NCBI GenBank assembly: GCA_963738575.1 | Contig: CAVTWY010000002.1 | Span: 1,426,001 to 1,490,000 of the forward strand | Origin: CAVTWY01 sp963738575 | GTDB taxonomy: Bacteria; Pseudomonadota; Gammaproteobacteria; Burkholderiales; Burkholderiaceae_C | DNA length: 64,000 bases | Direction: 5' to 3' | Part shown: positions 9,055 to 17,902 of the stretch, in pieces | How positions within the stretch are numbered: the first letter of the stretch is position 1 | Layout of the letters: the number at the start of each line of letters is the position of its first letter | Position numbers and translations under genes: made by a program | Notes under the pieces: generated by a model | The model's input: only the letters and a program-made list of their open reading frames with translations | Database searches by the model: none | What the model was told of the DNA's origin: nothing

Positions 9055-9660
9055 CTACACAGACCAGTCAACGTACACAGCACAGGCTACGCGCGGTGTT
9101 CCAAACGCCATGCTGCGCACGCCCATGGCTTCAATCGAAACATCGCCCAACGCCACACGATGCCGCTCCGACGCCGACAATTTATTTGACGCCGGAAAAA
9201 CAGCAGCCACAACACGATGCCGCTTTTCATCGTCAAGATTTACAACGCTTTCTGGCACGCGAACCCGGTCGTAAGCGTCAGCATCGGCACTGATCAACAA
9301 CAAGTCTGAGTGTCCCGTGGTGAGACGCGCAATCCGACGCGTCGCAGCCGCCAACGACATGGTGTCCTGACTCGACTGCCGGCTGGCACACAGAATATCG
9401 ATGAACAAAGGCTTGCTGTCGTTGCGCGCCAGCACTTTCAGGTCGGGCTCATCATCAGCCATCGCTGGTTTCGCCGATCGCACAAATGAAGGCGTGCCTG
9501 GCAAGCCTGGGTCGATCACTTGATGACCACGTGCGTGCACTTGATCCATCAACACCGTGCGCACACGGCTCAGCGACCACGTCGCACTGAAAGCACGGGT
9601 TTGATCGGTGACGACTGCACGCAGCAGCCGTCGCATCAATGAAAGCTGGTCAGGCGTCAT
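9055..9660 (-). CDS. Hypothetical protein, no recognised family
   Basis: 201 aa from the ATG at 9660; a TTG at 9672 would add four residues. No signal peptide or membrane helix is visible. Composition is that of a soluble protein: a basic N-terminal helix (LMRRLLRAV), a hydrophobic FIDILCASRQ segment and a LLLISADADAYDRV segment that looks like a beta strand followed by a loop. I recognise no domain. It sits convergently 21 bp from lspA and has no operon partner, so it could be a lineage-specific gene. Its length without stops supports coding, but the case rests on that alone. Confidence 0.45.
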   Translation of the reverse strand: MTPDQLSLMRRLLRAVVTDQTRAFSATWSLSRVRTVLMDQVHARGHQVIDPGLPGTPSFVRSAKPAMADDEPDLKVLARNDSKPLFIDILCASRQSSQDTMSLAAATRRIARLTTGHSDLLLISADADAYDRVRVPESVVNLDDEKRHRVVAAVFPASNKLSASERHRVALGDVSIEAMGVRSMAFGTPRVACAVYVDWSV

Positions 9661-9994
9661 GCTGCGTTGCAAAGTCCACCCTCTAGCCTACCAGCCCACG
9701 GGCGGTAATCTTCCACAGCCTTGCACCGTGCAGTCCGATGCCGTGCATTCAAGGGGTGATGGCCAGTGTGCAACTTCACACAATTCTCGCAAGCTCTGCT
9801 TCGCCACCGCCCAGCTTCCAGGGCGCCGCACCCCACTCAAGTTCTTGCGGCAGGGTTCGCCCGCTTGTGGGCGCGGCATAACTTAAGCTCAATAGCACCT
9901 CAACGAAGCCCAATCGTGTGGCACAACACCGAGGCCAAAGCAATTCGTCAAACGCGGCTGGCAAGGGCCCGCCCCTCTAACAGTCAACGCTCCC
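9661..9994. other. Intergenic region of 334 bp, no gene supported
   Basis: Lies between the divergent hypothetical gene and the Rieske oxygenase gene, so it should hold the promoters for both. I see no convincing -35/-10 pair. The only structure noticed is a short hairpin at 9858-9873 (CGCCC, six-base loop, GGGCG) without a T-run. Short frames here look like noise. Confidence 0.5.
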
Positions 9995-11392
9995 ATGCAA
10001 GCTGAACTCAATGAGCGCGTCACGCGCATCGGCCCCGGCACCCCGTGCGGTGCGTTGATGCGCCAGTACTGGCACCCTGTTGCATTGCTCGATGAATTTG
10101 ATGCGGCGCTCGACCCACGCATGGGCATTCGGCCCGCCAAGCCAGTGCGATTGTTGGGGCAAGACTTCGTCTTGTTTCGCGACACTTCGGGCCGCTTTGG
10201 TCTCCTCGACCGCGACTGCCCCCACCGAGGTGCTGATTTGGCTTTTGCACGGCACGAAGGCGACGGCTTGCGATGCCCGTTTCATGGTTGGAAGTTTTCG
10301 GCCGACGGCACCTGCCTGGACACACCCGGAGAGCCTGCAGGTTCGACACTGTGCCAGCGCATCAAGCAGCGAAGTTACCCTTTGCAGGTGACAGCAGGCG
10401 TGATTTTTGCGTGGCTGGGTGACGAAGGTACGGTGCCCACAGCACTGCCAGCCATCGACGCCTTCACAGCCCCCAGCAGCCACAGCTTTGCGTTCAAAGG
10501 CCGTTGGCATTGCAATTGGCTTCAGGCCTACGAAGTTGGTATGGACCCCGTGCACACCTCGTTTTTGCATCGCTTCACGCACGATGAAGCGCTGGATGGC
10601 GCTTACGGTCGACAGTTCAGAGGGGCCACTGCGGGCGATGTCGAAGGCGAGAAATGGCCCATGACGCGAGTGATGCGAGAGTCACACCAACCCAACATCA
10701 GTGTTGACAAAGTAGCCGACGGCTTGACGCGTCTCACAACGCTTCGACCGCTAACCTCCAATCTGCTTCACGTGCGGATCACGCATGCCGTGTTCCCTTA
10801 CACGTTCGTCATCCCGCTGTCCGAGACGATCACCATCACGCAGCTGCACGTGCCAGTCGACGACACGCACACGTACTGGTATTCGTTTTTTACCAGCTTT
10901 GACGCACCCCTGGACAAGACCGCCATGCGCACCCAGCGTTTGCGAGGTGTTTCACTGCCCGACTACATCCCGCTCAAAGGTGCGCACAACCAGTGGGGCT
11001 ACAACCCCGAGGAGCAAGCCAAAACAACATTCTTGGGCATGGGTGAAGACGACATCAACGTGCACGACCAATGGGCCTGCGAAAGCATGGGGCCCATTGC
11101 CGACCGCACGCGCGAACACTTGGGCACCACCGACAAGGCGATTGTGTTGAACCGCCGCAGCTTGCTCAACGCCATTGACGCTGTGCAGGCAGGCGGCATG
11201 GCGCCGATGGCGCTCACGGCTGAAGCCGCCCGACTGTTGGTGGGGCCGCACACGATCGATTGCGTCACACACCCCGAAGGATGGCAAATGCATTGGCTGC
11301 AGGCTTGCGAGGCCAAGCGAAACGCTGCACCGTGGATGCAGACGCCACCGTCAAATCCAGCGCCTGTCGTGTCGACCGAACGCAAAGCATGA
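9995..11392 (+). CDS. Rieske aromatic-ring oxygenase, catalytic subunit (phthalate-dioxygenase type)
   Basis: Predicted terminal oxygenase that hydroxylates or demethylates an aromatic or similar substrate with O2 and electrons from a separate reductase. 465 aa. The Rieske [2Fe-2S] ligands are Cys75, His77, Cys94 and His97 (CPHRGA and CPFHGW). The mononuclear iron site is visible in YEVGMDPVHTSFLH: Asp184 bridging, His187 and His192. The long catalytic C-terminal half fits the alpha-only phthalate 4,5-dioxygenase/vanillate demethylase group. Its TGA overlaps the next gene's ATG (ATGA). No reductase or ferredoxin gene is nearby, so electrons must come from elsewhere. Substrate unknown. Confidence 0.88.
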   Translation: MQAELNERVTRIGPGTPCGALMRQYWHPVALLDEFDAALDPRMGIRPAKPVRLLGQDFVLFRDTSGRFGLLDRDCPHRGADLAFARHEGDGLRCPFHGWKFSADGTCLDTPGEPAGSTLCQRIKQRSYPLQVTAGVIFAWLGDEGTVPTALPAIDAFTAPSSHSFAFKGRWHCNWLQAYEVGMDPVHTSFLHRFTHDEALDGAYGRQFRGATAGDVEGEKWPMTRVMRESHQPNISVDKVADGLTRLTTLRPLTSNLLHVRITHAVFPYTFVIPLSETITITQLHVPVDDTHTYWYSFFTSFDAPLDKTAMRTQRLRGVSLPDYIPLKGAHNQWGYNPEEQAKTTFLGMGEDDINVHDQWACESMGPIADRTREHLGTTDKAIVLNRRSLLNAIDAVQAGGMAPMALTAEAARLLVGPHTIDCVTHPEGWQMHWLQACEAKRNAAPWMQTPPSNPAPVVSTERKA

Positions 11393-12876
11393 GCCAACGC
11401 CCACGCTGGGTGCAGCAACACGGCCTCCACGACACCGAGCGAGCCGCGTCCTGCGAGCAACTGCTGCGGGCTGTCCACACGCAAGGCATTCAGCAGCTGC
11501 GGGTGGCATGGTGCGACATGCACGGCATCCTGCGCAGCAAGTCACTGACGCCGCAGGCCCTGGAAGCAGCCCTGATGGATGGCGTTGGCATGGTCAGCAC
11601 CCTGATGCTCAAGGACACCAGCGACCGAACCGTCATCAAGGTGTTCGAGCCAGGCGCCCTGGACCACCTGGAAGGCTTTGGACAAGCAAACAACGTGCTG
11701 CTGATTCCCGACCCGGACAGCCTGATGCCACTGCCATGGGCCCCCCACACAGCGTGGCTGCGCGCGCAGCCTTGGTTTGACAGCGGCGCACCTGTGACAC
11801 TCGATACCCGCCGGATGTTGCAATCAGCGCTGCACACGCTCGCCCAAACGGGGCACGGCCTTCGTTGTGGACTAGAGTTGGAGTTTCACGTCTACAAGGT
11901 TCAAGCCGAGACACTGGACCCCAACAGTGCCGCATGGCCGGGCGCGGCACCCACTTTGGGGCTGGTTCACCCTGGCTACCAGCTGCTCTCCGACGATCAC
12001 GCCGACGCCACTCATCACGTGCTTGACGTGGTTCGACGAACGGCGCAGGGAATGATGTTGCCCCTGCTTTCGCTTGAAATCGAACTGGGGCCGAGCCAAT
12101 TTGAGGCGGTGTTTGCAGCCCAGGATGCACTGGTGGCGGCCGACAGCATGGTGATGTTTCGGCACGCCGTGCGCCAAGCTTTGAGGCGTGAGGGGTACCT
12201 CGCCACCTTCATGTGCTTGCCACCGTTTGAACATGTGATGGCCAGCGGCTGGCACTTGCACCACTCGTTGGTCAACCTTCAGACAGGGGCCAACGTCTTC
12301 ATGCGGGAGCAGGCCAGCAACGTTGCAAGGGACGAAGCTGAGCATGTGCTGAGTGCGCCAGGTTCGTGGTGGTTGGCGGGGTTGTTGCGTCACGCCGCCG
12401 CACTGGCACTGCCTTGTGTGCCTACGGCCAACGGCTACGCAAGGTTTCGCCCCAACGCGCTGGCACCTCACGCGGCCGTTTGGGGCCATGACAATCGCGG
12501 CGCCATGGTGCGTGTGATCGGCAAAGCTCAAGACCCCGCAACGCGCATCGAGAACCGCTTGGGTGAACCTGCGGCCAACCCCTACCTCGCGATGGCAGCT
12601 CACATCCATGCGGGGATCAGCGGCATGACGCAAAAACTAACGCCGCCGCGCGCCACGCTGGCGCCTTACGATGCAGCGGGCCGTGCGCATGCACCATTGC
12701 CCAACACCATGGGCATCGCAATCGATGCATTGGCCAACGATGCGGTGCTTTGCGAGGGGCTCGGCGAGGCATTTTGCCGCCTCTTCACCACTGCCAAGCG
12801 ACACGAATTGCAGCGACTCGCCGACGCCAGTGATGCGCAAGACTGGATGCGTCGCGAATACCTCGCCCGGATGTAA
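11389..12876 (+). CDS. Glutamine-synthetase-like ATP-dependent ligase
   Basis: Glutamine synthetase superfamily protein, probably joining glutamate to an amine rather than being the housekeeping GlnA. 495 aa from the ATG at 11389, which overlaps the Rieske stop codon. Core motifs: a GLELEFHVYK strand, EIELGPSQFE, ASGWHLHHSLVN (ATP/glutamate region), RFRPNALAP and TRIENRLGEPAANPYLA. The adenylylation motif and length of GlnA are absent. The family includes gamma-glutamylputrescine synthetase (PuuA) and gamma-glutamylanilide synthetase (TdnQ/AtdA1), the latter working ahead of a Rieske dioxygenase in aniline breakdown. The coupling to a Rieske gene here recalls that, but the substrate is inference. 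Confidence 0.85.
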   Translation: MSQRPRWVQQHGLHDTERAASCEQLLRAVHTQGIQQLRVAWCDMHGILRSKSLTPQALEAALMDGVGMVSTLMLKDTSDRTVIKVFEPGALDHLEGFGQANNVLLIPDPDSLMPLPWAPHTAWLRAQPWFDSGAPVTLDTRRMLQSALHTLAQTGHGLRCGLELEFHVYKVQAETLDPNSAAWPGAAPTLGLVHPGYQLLSDDHADATHHVLDVVRRTAQGMMLPLLSLEIELGPSQFEAVFAAQDALVAADSMVMFRHAVRQALRREGYLATFMCLPPFEHVMASGWHLHHSLVNLQTGANVFMREQASNVARDEAEHVLSAPGSWWLAGLLRHAAALALPCVPTANGYARFRPNALAPHAAVWGHDNRGAMVRVIGKAQDPATRIENRLGEPAANPYLAMAAHIHAGISGMTQKLTPPRATLAPYDAAGRAHAPLPNTMGIAIDALANDAVLCEGLGEAFCRLFTTAKRHELQRLADASDAQDWMRREYLARM

Positions 12877-12932
12877 GCCGGCGTTACTATCCAACCCAGC
12901 ATGAAAGCTTCACTAGATGGGAGAACCGCAGC

Positions 12933-13415
12933 ATGAAAGTGCTTGAATGGCTGGCCAAGCTGTGCGCAGTGGTGGCCGGCATTTTGTTGGTCGTCATCAC
13001 GTTGATGACCTGTGCGAGTTTGTTGGGGCGCAACACCGTGGGCTGGACCCTCGTCGGCGACATCGAACTCACAGCGGCTGCGGCGGGGGCAGCCGTGGCG
13101 CTGTTCTTGCCATGGTGCCAAGTCAAACGCAGCCACATCATTGTTGACTTTTTTACCGCCAAGGCCTCGTCCAGCACGCAAGCATGGATGGATCGGGTTG
13201 GAGCGCTGATGGTCGCCGTGGTGATCGGCGTTCTGGCATGGAGAACGACGCTGGGCGGGCTCAGCGCCTGGAAGTCCCAGTCGGGCAGCATGATGCTTGG
13301 TTTTCCTGAGTGGATCACCTACGCCTTGATTGCACCGGCGCTGTTCTTGGCTGCTGCCATTGCGTTGGTGCAGGCCTTGCAAGGGTTCTCTGACCCTACC
13401 AAGGCTCAAGCATGA
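12933..13415 (+). CDS. TRAP transporter small permease (DctQ)
   Basis: Small membrane subunit of a tripartite ATP-independent periplasmic transporter, which takes up organic acids using an ion gradient. 160 aa with four hydrophobic helices and the DctQ-type segments LLGRN and VKRSHIIVDFF. A GGGAGAA Shine-Dalgarno lies about 10 bases before the ATG. Its stop overlaps the dctM-like start (ATGA). It begins 56 bp after the glutamine-synthetase-like gene on the same strand, so the transporter is probably co-transcribed with the enzymes and may import their substrate. Confidence 0.93.
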   Translation: MKVLEWLAKLCAVVAGILLVVITLMTCASLLGRNTVGWTLVGDIELTAAAAGAAVALFLPWCQVKRSHIIVDFFTAKASSSTQAWMDRVGALMVAVVIGVLAWRTTLGGLSAWKSQSGSMMLGFPEWITYALIAPALFLAAAIALVQALQGFSDPTKAQA

Positions 13416-14734
13416 CGCCCATCGCCATCGCCCTGCTCATCATCGGCATCATGTTGGTGTTGATGGCCGTGCGCATCCCCATTGGCATCGCCATGTTTGC
13501 CGCGGGCTGTGCCGGTTATTTGCTTCAAGCAGGTTGGCTGCCGCTGGCCAATTTTCTCAACACGCAGGCGTTTGCGCGCTTTTCAAGCTACGACTTGAGC
13601 GTCATCCCATTGTTCATCTTGATGGGCAACTTTGCCACGCAGGGCGGCATCTCCAAGGCGCTGTTTGCCGTCACGGCTGCCGCGATGGCGCGCTTCAGGG
13701 GTGGCTTGGCCATGGCGTCGGTGGTGGCCTGTGCGGCCTTCGGCGCGATATGTGGCTCGTCAGTCGCCACAGCCGCCACCATCACGTCGGTGGCCCTGCC
13801 CGAAATGAAGCGTCACGGCTACTCGGGTCGCCTTTCCACAGGCACCTTGGCCGCCGGAGGCACCCTGGGCATCTTGATTCCACCCTCTGTGCCCTTGGTG
13901 ATCTACGCCATCCTCGCTGAACAAAACATCGCCAAGCTGTTTGCTGCCGCCACGATCCCGGGTCTGATCGCCATGACGGGGTACATCATCGCCATCGCCA
14001 TTTACGTGCGCTTGGTGCCTGGTCATGCCCCCGAGCATGACGACGAGCCCGTGCAAACTGAGCGCGGTGCCTGGCTGGGTGTGTTGCCCATTGCCGTGAT
14101 CTTTCTCTTGGTGTTTGGCGGCATCTATGGCGGGTACTTCACCCCCACGGAAGGGGCAGCCGTGGGTGCTGCTGCAACTTTTGTGGCGGCGTTGCTCAAG
14201 GGCGAAATGACACGCCAAAAGTTTGTGCAGTGCTTCTTGTCCACAGCCGAAGCAGCGGGCATGATATTTCTTATCTTCATCGGCGCTGACTTGATGAACT
14301 CGGCGCTGGCGCTCACGCAGATGCCTGCGCAACTGGCTGCTGTCGTGCAGGGCTGGGGCCTGTCACCGCTGATGGTGGTGGTGGCCATCTTGCTGATTTA
14401 CGTGGTGCTCGGCGCCGTGATGGACGAGCTGTCGATGATCTTGCTCACCATCCCGATCTTCTTTCCAATCATCATGGGCATGGACTTTGGCATGTCCAAA
14501 GAGCACACCGCCATTTGGTTTGGCGTGATGGTCTTGATGACGGTGGGCTTCGGCTTGTTAGCCCCACCCGTTGGGTTGAACGTTTACGTGGTCAACGGCA
14601 TGGCCGAAGGCGTACCCATCAACGAAAGTTACAAAGGCGTGATGCCGTTTTTAATCAGCGACGTGTTGCGGACGATTTTGCTGCTTTTGTTCCCCGCGAT
14701 TACGCTATGGCTTGTCAAGTATGTCGGGGGATAA
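13412..14734 (+). CDS. TRAP transporter large permease (DctM)
   Basis: Main translocating subunit of the TRAP system. 440 aa, about 12 hydrophobic segments. Family hallmarks: the N-terminal RIPIGIAMF stretch, the GAICGSSVATAATI loop, GILIPPSVPLVIY and, near the C-terminus, LLAPPVGLNVYVVNG. Starts inside the dctQ stop codon, so translation is coupled. Full length and undamaged. Confidence 0.95.
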   Translation: MTPIAIALLIIGIMLVLMAVRIPIGIAMFAAGCAGYLLQAGWLPLANFLNTQAFARFSSYDLSVIPLFILMGNFATQGGISKALFAVTAAAMARFRGGLAMASVVACAAFGAICGSSVATAATITSVALPEMKRHGYSGRLSTGTLAAGGTLGILIPPSVPLVIYAILAEQNIAKLFAAATIPGLIAMTGYIIAIAIYVRLVPGHAPEHDDEPVQTERGAWLGVLPIAVIFLLVFGGIYGGYFTPTEGAAVGAAATFVAALLKGEMTRQKFVQCFLSTAEAAGMIFLIFIGADLMNSALALTQMPAQLAAVVQGWGLSPLMVVVAILLIYVVLGAVMDELSMILLTIPIFFPIIMGMDFGMSKEHTAIWFGVMVLMTVGFGLLAPPVGLNVYVVNGMAEGVPINESYKGVMPFLISDVLRTILLLLFPAITLWLVKYVGG

Positions 14735-14834
14735 ACTCGAAGGTCTGTAGGCGTGTTCTAGACGACGCGCGTTGACACAGCCATGGCCTGCGTACCCTGC
14801 GTTTGAATCCCAACATCGACTGGAGACCTTTTCA

Positions 14835-15875
14835 ATGAAACGACGTACCCTCATTCAAGGGGCTGCCGGTGCAGCACTGGGCGCACCGGCCCTGATCGGC
14901 TTTGCCCAGCAGGCTGTCACGCTCAAGTTCCACACGTTCATGTCCCCGCTGTCCAACGTCTGGTTGGGCATGCACAAACCTTGGATGGAGAAGGTCGAAA
15001 AAGAATCTGGTGGTCGCATCAAGTTTGAGGCCTACCCAGCCATGCAGCTGGGTGGCACACCTGTTCAGCTCTACGACCAAGCACGCGATGGCGTGGTCGA
15101 CGTCATCTGGACCTTGCCGGGCAACACGGCGGGCCGCTTTCCTCGAATCGAGGTTTTTGAGCTGCCTTTCATGATGAACAACGCCGAGGCCACCTCCAAG
15201 GCTTACTGGGAATACTTCCAAACCCAGTGCCCTGATGAGTTTAAAGAAACGCAGGTGCTGGCCTTGCAAGTTCACGGCCCGGGCATGTTTCACTCGGTCA
15301 ACAAGCCCATCAAGTCCGCAGCCGACCTCAAAGGCATGAAGGTGCGCGGCCCGACCCGCCAAGTCACCAAGTTGTTAACGTCATTGGGTGCTACGCCAGT
15401 GGGCATGCCCCTGCCACAAATTCCCGATGCTTTGTCCAAAGGCACGGTTGAAGCCTGCTCGATCCCTTGGGAAGTGGTGCCGTCGGTCAAGGTCCACGAG
15501 CTGTGCAAGTTTCACAGCGAGTTCCCAGCCGACTCGCCCGCGCTCTACACCACCACGTTTGTGATGGCCATGAACAAAGCCAAGTACGAAGGCTTGGCAC
15601 CCGACTTGAAAAAAGTCATCGACAACAATTCGGGCATGGCCACGTCAGCGTGGCTTGGCAAAACGCAGCAAGGCAACGACGCCAACGGGCGCAAGGCAGC
15701 GGTCGACCGCGGCAACACCATCCATCAGTTCACCAAAGAGCAAACGCAAGAGTTCACCAAGCTCTCAGGCCAGGTGGACGACGAATGGGCTGCCGACATG
15801 GACAAGCGCGGCTTCAAAGGCAAGCAGTTGCTCGAAACCGCGCGGGGCTTGATCGCCAAGCACGCCAAGACTTGA
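14835..15875 (+). CDS. TRAP transporter substrate-binding protein (DctP)
   Basis: Periplasmic receptor that delivers substrate to the DctQM permease. 346 aa from the ATG at 14835, with GGAGA upstream; an upstream in-frame ATG at 14772 would spoil the signal peptide. The N-terminus MKRRTLIQGAAGAALG carries a twin arginine and may be Tat-exported. Family features: the GG(T)PVQLYDQARDG loop, HGPGMFHS and the conserved arginine segment KVRGPTRQ, expected to bind a substrate carboxylate. It lies 100 bp after dctM on the same strand, completing the transporter. Ligand unknown; a carboxylate is likely from the family. Confidence 0.93.
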   Translation: MKRRTLIQGAAGAALGAPALIGFAQQAVTLKFHTFMSPLSNVWLGMHKPWMEKVEKESGGRIKFEAYPAMQLGGTPVQLYDQARDGVVDVIWTLPGNTAGRFPRIEVFELPFMMNNAEATSKAYWEYFQTQCPDEFKETQVLALQVHGPGMFHSVNKPIKSAADLKGMKVRGPTRQVTKLLTSLGATPVGMPLPQIPDALSKGTVEACSIPWEVVPSVKVHELCKFHSEFPADSPALYTTTFVMAMNKAKYEGLAPDLKKVIDNNSGMATSAWLGKTQQGNDANGRKAAVDRGNTIHQFTKEQTQEFTKLSGQVDDEWAADMDKRGFKGKQLLETARGLIAKHAKT

Positions 15876-15977
15876 TGGCGGCGTGACGGGCGCTGGCATG
15901 GTCGCTGCTCATTTTGCTTGGGCGGCGACCGCCAGTGTCTGGTTAGCAAATGTTCGACGCTTTGCGTGCTGTCAGGT

Positions 15978-16961
15978 TCAAGGTTCCAGCACGCTAGACC
16001 CTGTGGTTAGGCGTGCCTCCAGGTCGCGGTGCGCCTGCGCTGCGTCGGCCAGCTTGTAGCGCCGGTCCACCACGATCTTGACCTTGCGACTGGTCACCAT
16101 GTCAAACAACCGGTCGGCCATGGCTTGGGTGTCTTCGCGCGTGGCCAGGTGCGTGAAAAGCGTGGGCCTCGTCACGTGCAATGAACCCTTGGCGCCCAGA
16201 ACACCCAGGTTAAACGCTGGCACCGGCCCCGACGCGTTGCCATAAGTAACCATCAAGCCCAATGGGCGCAAACAATCCAACGACCGCTCAAAGGTGTCCT
16301 TGCCGATCGAGTCGTAGACCACTTTGACGCCAGCCCCACCCGTGATGTCACGCACACGCGCCACAAAATCCTCTTGGTTGTAGTTGATGGCATGCGTTGC
16401 ACCATGCTGCAACGCCAAACGACACTTGGCTGCGCTCCCGGCCGTGGCGATCAGATTGAGCCCGATCGCCTTGGCCCACTGGCATGCGATCAACCCCACG
16501 CCACCTGCTGCTGCATGAAACAACACGGTGTCGCCGGCATGCAAGCCGCCTTGCGGCAGCGTTCGCTCTAGCAGGTACTGGGTTGTCATGCCCTTGAGCA
16601 TCATGGCGGCCCCTTCCACAAACGACAGCGCGGCGGGGAGCACCACGACGCACTTGGCGGGCATCACACGCCTGGCGCAGTAAGACCCGGGTGGTTGACT
16701 GGCGTAGGCCACCCGGTCACCGACCTTCAAGTGCGTCACTCCGTCCCCCACGGCTTCAACAAGGCCAGCGCCCTCCATGCCCAGCGCCAACGGCAAGGGG
16801 TTGTTGTAAAGGCCGCTGCGCTGGTAGACATCGATGTAGTTGATGCCGCAAGCTTGGTGGTGAATGCGGACTTCGCCCGCATGAGGTGAGCCCACGGGCA
16901 CGTCCACCAACTTCATCACTTCGGGACCGCCAAACTGTTCGATGCGGATGGTGGGGTTCAT
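15978..16961 (-). CDS. NADPH:quinone oxidoreductase, zinc-free MDR family
   Basis: Predicted to reduce quinones or reactive carbonyls with NADPH. 327 aa from the ATG at 16961, which has AAAGGAG eight bases upstream; a longer in-frame start at 17012 lacks this. GroES-like N-terminal domain, then a Rossmann domain with HAAAGGVGLIACQWAK (AAxGGVG, typical of Qor). CGINYIDVYQRSGLY and GMEGAGLVEAVG match the quinone-oxidoreductase branch. No zinc-binding cysteine cluster. Transcribed alone, convergent with dctP. Confidence 0.9.
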   Translation of the reverse strand: MNPTIRIEQFGGPEVMKLVDVPVGSPHAGEVRIHHQACGINYIDVYQRSGLYNNPLPLALGMEGAGLVEAVGDGVTHLKVGDRVAYASQPPGSYCARRVMPAKCVVVLPAALSFVEGAAMMLKGMTTQYLLERTLPQGGLHAGDTVLFHAAAGGVGLIACQWAKAIGLNLIATAGSAAKCRLALQHGATHAINYNQEDFVARVRDITGGAGVKVVYDSIGKDTFERSLDCLRPLGLMVTYGNASGPVPAFNLGVLGAKGSLHVTRPTLFTHLATREDTQAMADRLFDMVTSRKVKIVVDRRYKLADAAQAHRDLEARLTTGSSVLEP

Positions 16962-17089
16962 GGCGAATCTCCTTTGCGTTTTGCAATCATCGCATGCGTT
17001 CCATGGCAGCATCCAAGCCTGCCTCTCTTGCCACCATGACGTTCAGGTACGTTGGCCGACATGGGCTCAACATCACGCGTCAGCCATCG

Positions 17090-17881
17090 CTACAGCGTGC
17101 CACCAAACGCACCGCCGTCGAGCAGAATGTTTTGCCCCGTCAAGTAAGCCGCCTGCACGCTGCAAAGCATGGCGCAAACTGCACCAAACTCATCAGCCTG
17201 GCCCAGTCGCCTGGCGGGAATGCTACCTTTGCGGGCATTCATCATCTCGTCCATTGACTTGCCAGTCTTGGCGGCCATGGCGTTCATCGTGCTTCGGATG
17301 CGATCGGTGTCAAACAGGCCGGGCAACAGGTTGTTGATGGTCACGTTGTTGGACGCCAATCGGGGCTGACGCGCCAGGCCAGCCACAAAGCCCGTAAGAC
17401 CGGTGCGCGCACCGTTGGACAGACCCAGCACGTCGATGGGTGCTTTGACAGCGCCCGACGTGATGTTGACAACGCGCCCATAACCGCGAGCAGCCATGCC
17501 GTCTACCGTCGCCTTCATCAACTCGATGGGGGTCAACATGTTGGCGTCGAGGGCCGCAATCCATTGCTCGCGCTCCCAATCACGAAAGTCCCCCGGCGGT
17601 GGGCCGCCTGCATTGTTGACCAGGATGTCCACTTGCGGACACGCCGACAATGCCGCAGCGCGACCTGCGGGTGTTGTGATGTCACCGGGCACGGCAACGA
17701 CCACGGCACCCTGGCGAGCTTGCACGCGAAGGGCTTGTGCTGTTTGTTCGAGCACATCCGCCGTGCGCGCTGTGATCACAACACTCACGCCCTCCTGCAC
17801 CAAGGCGTGCGCACAACCACGCCCCAAACCTTTGCTAGCAGCACATACCAAAGCCCAGCGGCCTGCGATACCCAAATCCAT
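17090..17881 (-). CDS. Short-chain dehydrogenase/reductase-like protein with altered active site
   Basis: 263 aa Rossmann protein of the SDR superfamily, related to FabG-like proteins. LVNNAGGPPPGDF and the C-terminal LLDGGAFGG are clear. The usual TGxxxGxG is replaced by CAASKGLG (13-20). In the catalytic tetrad Ser142 is present, but the Tyr 13 residues on is Ser155 and the Lys is Arg159 (motif SNGAR in place of YxxxK). A bacterial SDR subgroup with this altered tetrad is known, so it is probably a real lineage rather than a decayed copy. Activity is uncertain. AGGAGAA precedes the ATG at 17881. It lies 21 bp after the DMT permease on the same strand, so it is probably co-transcribed with it. 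Confidence 0.85.
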   Translation of the reverse strand: MDLGIAGRWALVCAASKGLGRGCAHALVQEGVSVVITARTADVLEQTAQALRVQARQGAVVVAVPGDITTPAGRAAALSACPQVDILVNNAGGPPPGDFRDWEREQWIAALDANMLTPIELMKATVDGMAARGYGRVVNITSGAVKAPIDVLGLSNGARTGLTGFVAGLARQPRLASNNVTINNLLPGLFDTDRIRSTMNAMAAKTGKSMDEMMNARKGSIPARRLGQADEFGAVCAMLCSVQAAYLTGQNILLDGGAFGGTL

Positions 17882-17902
17882 CGTGTTCTCCTGCTTGTGA
17901 AC

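Noticed and set aside
15890..15945. GGTCGC/GCGACC hairpin as a terminator between dctP and the quinone oxidoreductase gene
   Set aside because: Only six pairs around a loop of about 19 bases and no T-run; too weak to call.
17090..17881. Altered SDR gene as a pseudogene
   Set aside because: The frame is full length with a good ribosome site, and the altered tetrad is known from a bacterial SDR subgroup.
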